Under the pieces are notes generated by a model. That model was not told the origin of the DNA. It ran no database searches and saw only the letters and a list, made by a program, of their open reading frames with translations. Below, piece after piece: positions 61,353 through 64,000 of a stretch of DNA of 64,000 nucleotides. How positions within the stretch are numbered: the stretch's first letter is position 1; the number at the start of each line of letters is the position of its first letter. The stretch lies in the NCBI RefSeq assembly GCF_017312725.1, contig NZ_BOPO01000037.1, forward strand, positions 1 through 64,000, given 5' to 3'. Both the position numbers and the translations under genes were made by a program. Source of the DNA: Actinocatenispora comari. Its GTDB lineage: Bacteria; Actinomycetota; Actinomycetes; Mycobacteriales; Micromonosporaceae.

Positions 61353-61853
61353 ATGGCGTACCAGCCGTACCAGCCCGCAACGGCGGCTCCACTTCGGTCC
61401 CGGCCGCCCGGTGTCACCGGCGCCGGGGTCGCACTGATCCTGTCCGGCGGCGCGAGCTTCGTCTGCGCGGCGCTCTGGATGGCCGCCGACCTGTCCGTGC
61501 TGCACGACGACGTGCAGCAGCAGGTGGGCATCGGCGGCAGCGAGATCTTCGCGTACGTGGTGCTGTTCTCGCCGGTGCTGTCGGTGTTCCTGTCGCCGGC
61601 GACCATCATCGGCGGGGTGCAGCTGTTGCGCCGCCGCAACCGCCGGTTGACCACGGTCGGTGCGGTGCTTGCGATCGTGCCGCTCACCGGATGCTGCCTG
61701 CTGGCCGGCATCCCGTGCGGCATCTACGCGCTGTTCGTGCTGCGCCGGCCGGAAACCATGGCCTGGTACCGCTCCGGCGCGGTGTCGCAGCAGCCACCAC
61801 CACCCGACCCGTACGGCCAGTACGGGCAGGGGCCGTACGGGCCCTGGCGGTAG
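61353..61853 (+). CDS. Small multi-pass membrane protein
   Basis: A 166-aa protein with three to four hydrophobic segments: GVTGAGVALILSGGASFVCAALWMA, EIFAYVVLFSPVLSVFLSPATIIGGVQLL, and TTVGAVLAIVPLTGCCLLAGIPCGIYALFVL. The C-terminus is Pro/Tyr/Gln-rich (PYGQYGQGPYGPW), in the style of the paralogue 1 leader. A role at the envelope is likely but not known. It is divergent from paralogue 2 and ends one base before the convergent presenilin-like gene. Confidence 0.7.
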   Translation: MAYQPYQPATAAPLRSRPPGVTGAGVALILSGGASFVCAALWMAADLSVLHDDVQQQVGIGGSEIFAYVVLFSPVLSVFLSPATIIGGVQLLRRRNRRLTTVGAVLAIVPLTGCCLLAGIPCGIYALFVLRRPETMAWYRSGAVSQQPPPPDPYGQYGQGPYGPWR

Positions 61854-61854
61854 C

Positions 61855-62913
61855 TCAGCCGGCTGGCGCGAGCGTCAGCACCGGCGTCGCGTCGGGGCGG
61901 GCGGCGCCGGCGTCACGCAGTACCGCGGCGGGATTGGCGCCGGTGGCGAGGACCGCGCCGTCGTGCACGGCCTGGTAGCGGACCGGTCCGGCGCCGGCGT
62001 GTGCGGCCAGGTCCACCGCGACGAGCAGGTCGTCCAGCGGCCGGCTGGGCGCCGGGACCAGCGGCGGCAGCTCGGGATGCAGCCGTACCTCGTGCTCGCC
62101 GGCGGTGCGCTCGCGCGGGTGCCGGTGCCGCAGCCACAGGTAGTGCGCGAGGATCGCCGGGCCCATCAGCACCATCCCCGGGATCGCCACGGTCAGCAAC
62201 CCCAGCTGGTACGACGCGGTGACCGCGGCGACGCAGCCCAGCGTCACCGCGATCGCGGCCCGGCCGGCGGCCGCCGAGTACGCCTTCTCGGCCACCAGCG
62301 GCCACAGCACGATGAACAGCAGGTCGCCGAGGCCGGTGAACACCGCGGCGGCGCCGCTGCCCCAACCCATGGTCGGCGCGAACGGCAGCGCCTGCAGCTG
62401 CCCGACGAACTCGGCGGTGGTGGGCAGCAGCCCGGTGGCGATCGCGTCGTAGCCGGTGACGACGGCGGCGAACACGGCCATGTCGCGGGCCCGGATGCCG
62501 CTCTGCGCCCAGGTGTTGCACACCCCGACGACCACGATCAGCAGCACCACGTCGTTGATGCCGGTGAACCACGCGGACCGGGCCAGCCCGGTGAACTCCA
62601 GCGCGACCTCGGTGCCGGTGAGCAGTACCGCGAGCCCGACCGCGGCCGGCCGGCGCACCAGCGGGGTGAGGGTGAAGTAGAGCAGCCCGGTACCGAACAG
62701 GGCCAGGATGGTGCCGATCAGCCCGCGCGGCAGCTGCAGGTACAGCGGCGGGACGACGACCAGGACCAGGAAGCTAAACCCGACGTCGCGCAGGTTGAAC
62801 ACGCCGACCGGCGGCCGCTCGATCCGGACCCGGTGGAAGTAGACCCGGGCGGCGGCGAGGGTGGCGACGACCAGCACCACCGTGACGGCGAGCGAGCTCA
62901 GCGGAGCATCCAT
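61855..62913 (-). CDS. Presenilin/SPP-like putative intramembrane aspartyl protease
   Basis: A 352-aa protein with about nine hydrophobic helices in residues 1-262 and a soluble ~90-residue tail. Helix 6 has VVTGYDAIATGLLP (Y155-D156). Helix 7 has FTGLGDLLFIVLW (G194-L195-G196-D197). The last helix has GPAILAHYLW (P252-A253-I254), like the PAL motif. These three marks in this order define GxGD aspartyl proteases, in which D156 and D197 would cut substrates inside the membrane. Spacing of the two Asp (41) is close to SPP and archaeal forms. It overlaps the ligase gene upstream by 16 bp. Proteolysis is inferred, not shown. Confidence 0.7.
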   Translation of the reverse strand: MDAPLSSLAVTVVLVVATLAAARVYFHRVRIERPPVGVFNLRDVGFSFLVLVVVPPLYLQLPRGLIGTILALFGTGLLYFTLTPLVRRPAAVGLAVLLTGTEVALEFTGLARSAWFTGINDVVLLIVVVGVCNTWAQSGIRARDMAVFAAVVTGYDAIATGLLPTTAEFVGQLQALPFAPTMGWGSGAAAVFTGLGDLLFIVLWPLVAEKAYSAAAGRAAIAVTLGCVAAVTASYQLGLLTVAIPGMVLMGPAILAHYLWLRHRHPRERTAGEHEVRLHPELPPLVPAPSRPLDDLLVAVDLAAHAGAGPVRYQAVHDGAVLATGANPAAVLRDAGAARPDATPVLTLAPAG

Positions 62914-64000
62914 GTACCGGTCTCCTCGTTGCGGGTGGCGACGGTCTCGCGCAGCAGCGCCCGGACGAACTGCGGCCGGGCCAGCGCCGCCGGATCGTCG
63001 TGCAGCACGATCTTGCGGATCGGCAGGTCGTGCTCGGCGGCGTGCGTCTCCAGCCGGGCGACCAGTGCGGGGTCGTCCTCCGGGCCGAGCACGTGCAGGT
63101 CGAAGCCGTCCGCGGCGGCCGCCACCTGGTAGCGCACCGGCAGCGGCACGGCCGGCTGGCGTTCCAGCAGCTCCAGCACGTCGCGCTGGTAGAGCCGCAG
63201 GTCACGTACGGTGGGGCTGAACTCGGCCTTGCCCAGCAGGGGCGAGGTCGCCGGCTGGCCGGCCATCTCGCAGCTCGGCGTCTCGGTCAGCACCCGCACC
63301 AGGTCGCCGGTGGCGTAGCGCAGCAGCAGCGTCGTCTCCCGGAACGGCGGGTACGGCGTGACCACGAGCTGGCCGACCGCACCCGGTGCGGCGGGCTCGG
63401 CGGTGACCGGATCGAGCACCTCGATCAGCCCCTGCTCGGCGCCGAAGTGCAGGTGGCCGGCCGAACAGTTCTGGCCGGAGATCGGGAACGCCTCGGTCAT
63501 CCCGTACGTGTCCTGCACCCGGGCGCCGAAGGTGCGCTCGGCGCGCTCGGCGAGCGCCGTGCTCAGCACCTCGCCGCCGCAGCCGATCAGTTCCAGGCCG
63601 AAGTCGTGCGGCCGGTAGCCGTCCCGCTCGGCCTGCCCGACCAGCGCGGCGAGCTGGCTGGGGTTGATCGTCAGCGCGCTGACCCGCGGTTTCTTGCCCG
63701 GCAGGTGCACCGGCGTGGTCAGCCGGGCCAGCGTCTCGGCCGGATCGATCACCCCGGTCTGCACGTACCCGGCGCCCACCATGCCGATCGCCCGCAGCGT
63801 CGTGCTCACCGCGAGCGCCGCCCGCGAACTGACGCACACCTGCAGCACGTCGGCCGGCCCGAGCCCGGCGGTCATCAGCCAGTACATCGCGCTGTAGGCG
63901 GCGGCCAGATCCAGCTCGTAGGCGGAGAACCAGCACGAGGTGGGGGTGCCGGTACTGCCGGTGGTGAAGGCCTGCAGGACCGGTTCGGACCGGTCGCTGA
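62898..64000 (-). CDS. Adenylate-forming ligase (PaaK/LuxE-like), 5' partial
   Basis: The visible 367 codons are the C-terminal part of an AMP-forming ligase; the start lies beyond the window. The nucleotide loop is FTTGSTGTPTSCWF just inside the right edge. Further motifs are LELIGCGGEVLS, VQDTYGMTEAFPI (substrate/ATP site) and RYATGDLVRVL with the hinge Asp. It resembles phenylacetate-CoA ligase/acyl-protein synthetase proteins. The C-terminal ~110 residues form the mobile domain. Its end overlaps the start of the presenilin-like gene by 16 bp, so the two are co-translated. Confidence 0.82.
   Translation of the reverse strand, partial: SDRSEPVLQAFTTGSTGTPTSCWFSAYELDLAAAYSAMYWLMTAGLGPADVLQVCVSSRAALAVSTTLRAIGMVGAGYVQTGVIDPAETLARLTTPVHLPGKKPRVSALTINPSQLAALVGQAERDGYRPHDFGLELIGCGGEVLSTALAERAERTFGARVQDTYGMTEAFPISGQNCSAGHLHFGAEQGLIEVLDPVTAEPAAPGAVGQLVVTPYPPFRETTLLLRYATGDLVRVLTETPSCEMAGQPATSPLLGKAEFSPTVRDLRLYQRDVLELLERQPAVPLPVRYQVAAAADGFDLHVLGPEDDPALVARLETHAAEHDLPIRKIVLHDDPAALARPQFVRALLRETVATRNEETGTWMLR

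Overview
The window is about 70-75% G+C apart from one low-GC patch. It has high-GC third-position codon use, many GTG starts, and an actinobacterial tig-clpP1-clpP2-clpX cluster. It also carries an actinomycete-type integrative and conjugative element (AICE) and several families common in Actinobacteria (Eis-like GNAT, DUF3224, CGNR finger, XRE/DUF397 pair, DUF2637, DUF2000). I infer a filamentous or near-filamentous actinomycete, possibly Micromonosporaceae-like. The species cannot be fixed from sequence alone.

Left chromosomal arm (1-39.4 kb): a fused alpha-beta glycyl-tRNA synthetase, then DUF3224, an acyltransferase-3 membrane enzyme and ndk. These are followed by a mosaic of short transcription units: a TetR regulator with its own operator and an NmrA-like reductase; a Nei/Fpg glycosylase; a LysE exporter, DUF2000 and AraC group; a CGNR regulator; NTF2-fold proteins; a MOSC protein; and an HTH-MurA fusion. 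Next come two APH-fold kinases, two MFS exporters (one in the AICE), an Eis-like acetyltransferase, a membrane Ser/Thr kinase and pyrE. A GDT1-type manganese exporter follows a clear yybP-ykoY (Mn2+) riboswitch. Then come a SRAP protein, an FAD monooxygenase, a MazG-like protein, a secreted PA-domain protein, LuxR and MBL-fold proteins, an LPXTG surface protein, recQ, an ArsR-type regulator with a long palindrome, a LysR regulator and a hemerythrin protein.

AICE (39,433-53,640): a 14.2-kb element inserted in the 3' half of tRNA-Gly(TCC), bounded by a 46-bp direct repeat. The right end carries the modules repSA-xis-int. Before them lie a SpdB-like DUF2637 protein, an FtsK/TraB translocase, small coupled ORFs and a Pra-like activator. 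The left part holds cargo: an unrecognised 562-aa low-GC gene with TTA codons and a C-terminal membrane anchor, an XRE/DUF397 pair and an MFS pump. A 12-bp motif, GTGCATATCTAC, occurs four times ahead of three AICE units and is probably the element's own regulatory site. Paired TAATGGCACG repeats inside both ends look like integrase arm sites.

Right chromosomal arm (53.6-64 kb): tRNA-Gly and tRNA-Pro, a small hypothetical gene, then trigger factor, clpP1, clpP2 and clpX with a ClgR-type box before clpP1. After a strong terminator there is a tandem family of membrane-anchored proteins. One copy is reduced to a pseudogene, and its neighbour has apparently lost its stop codon. The window ends with a nine-helix membrane protein carrying the YD, GLGD and PA(I/L) signature of presenilin/SPP-type intramembrane aspartyl proteases, overlapping a partial adenylate-forming ligase gene. 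The best candidates for new biology are this presenilin-like protein and the AICE low-GC cargo gene.
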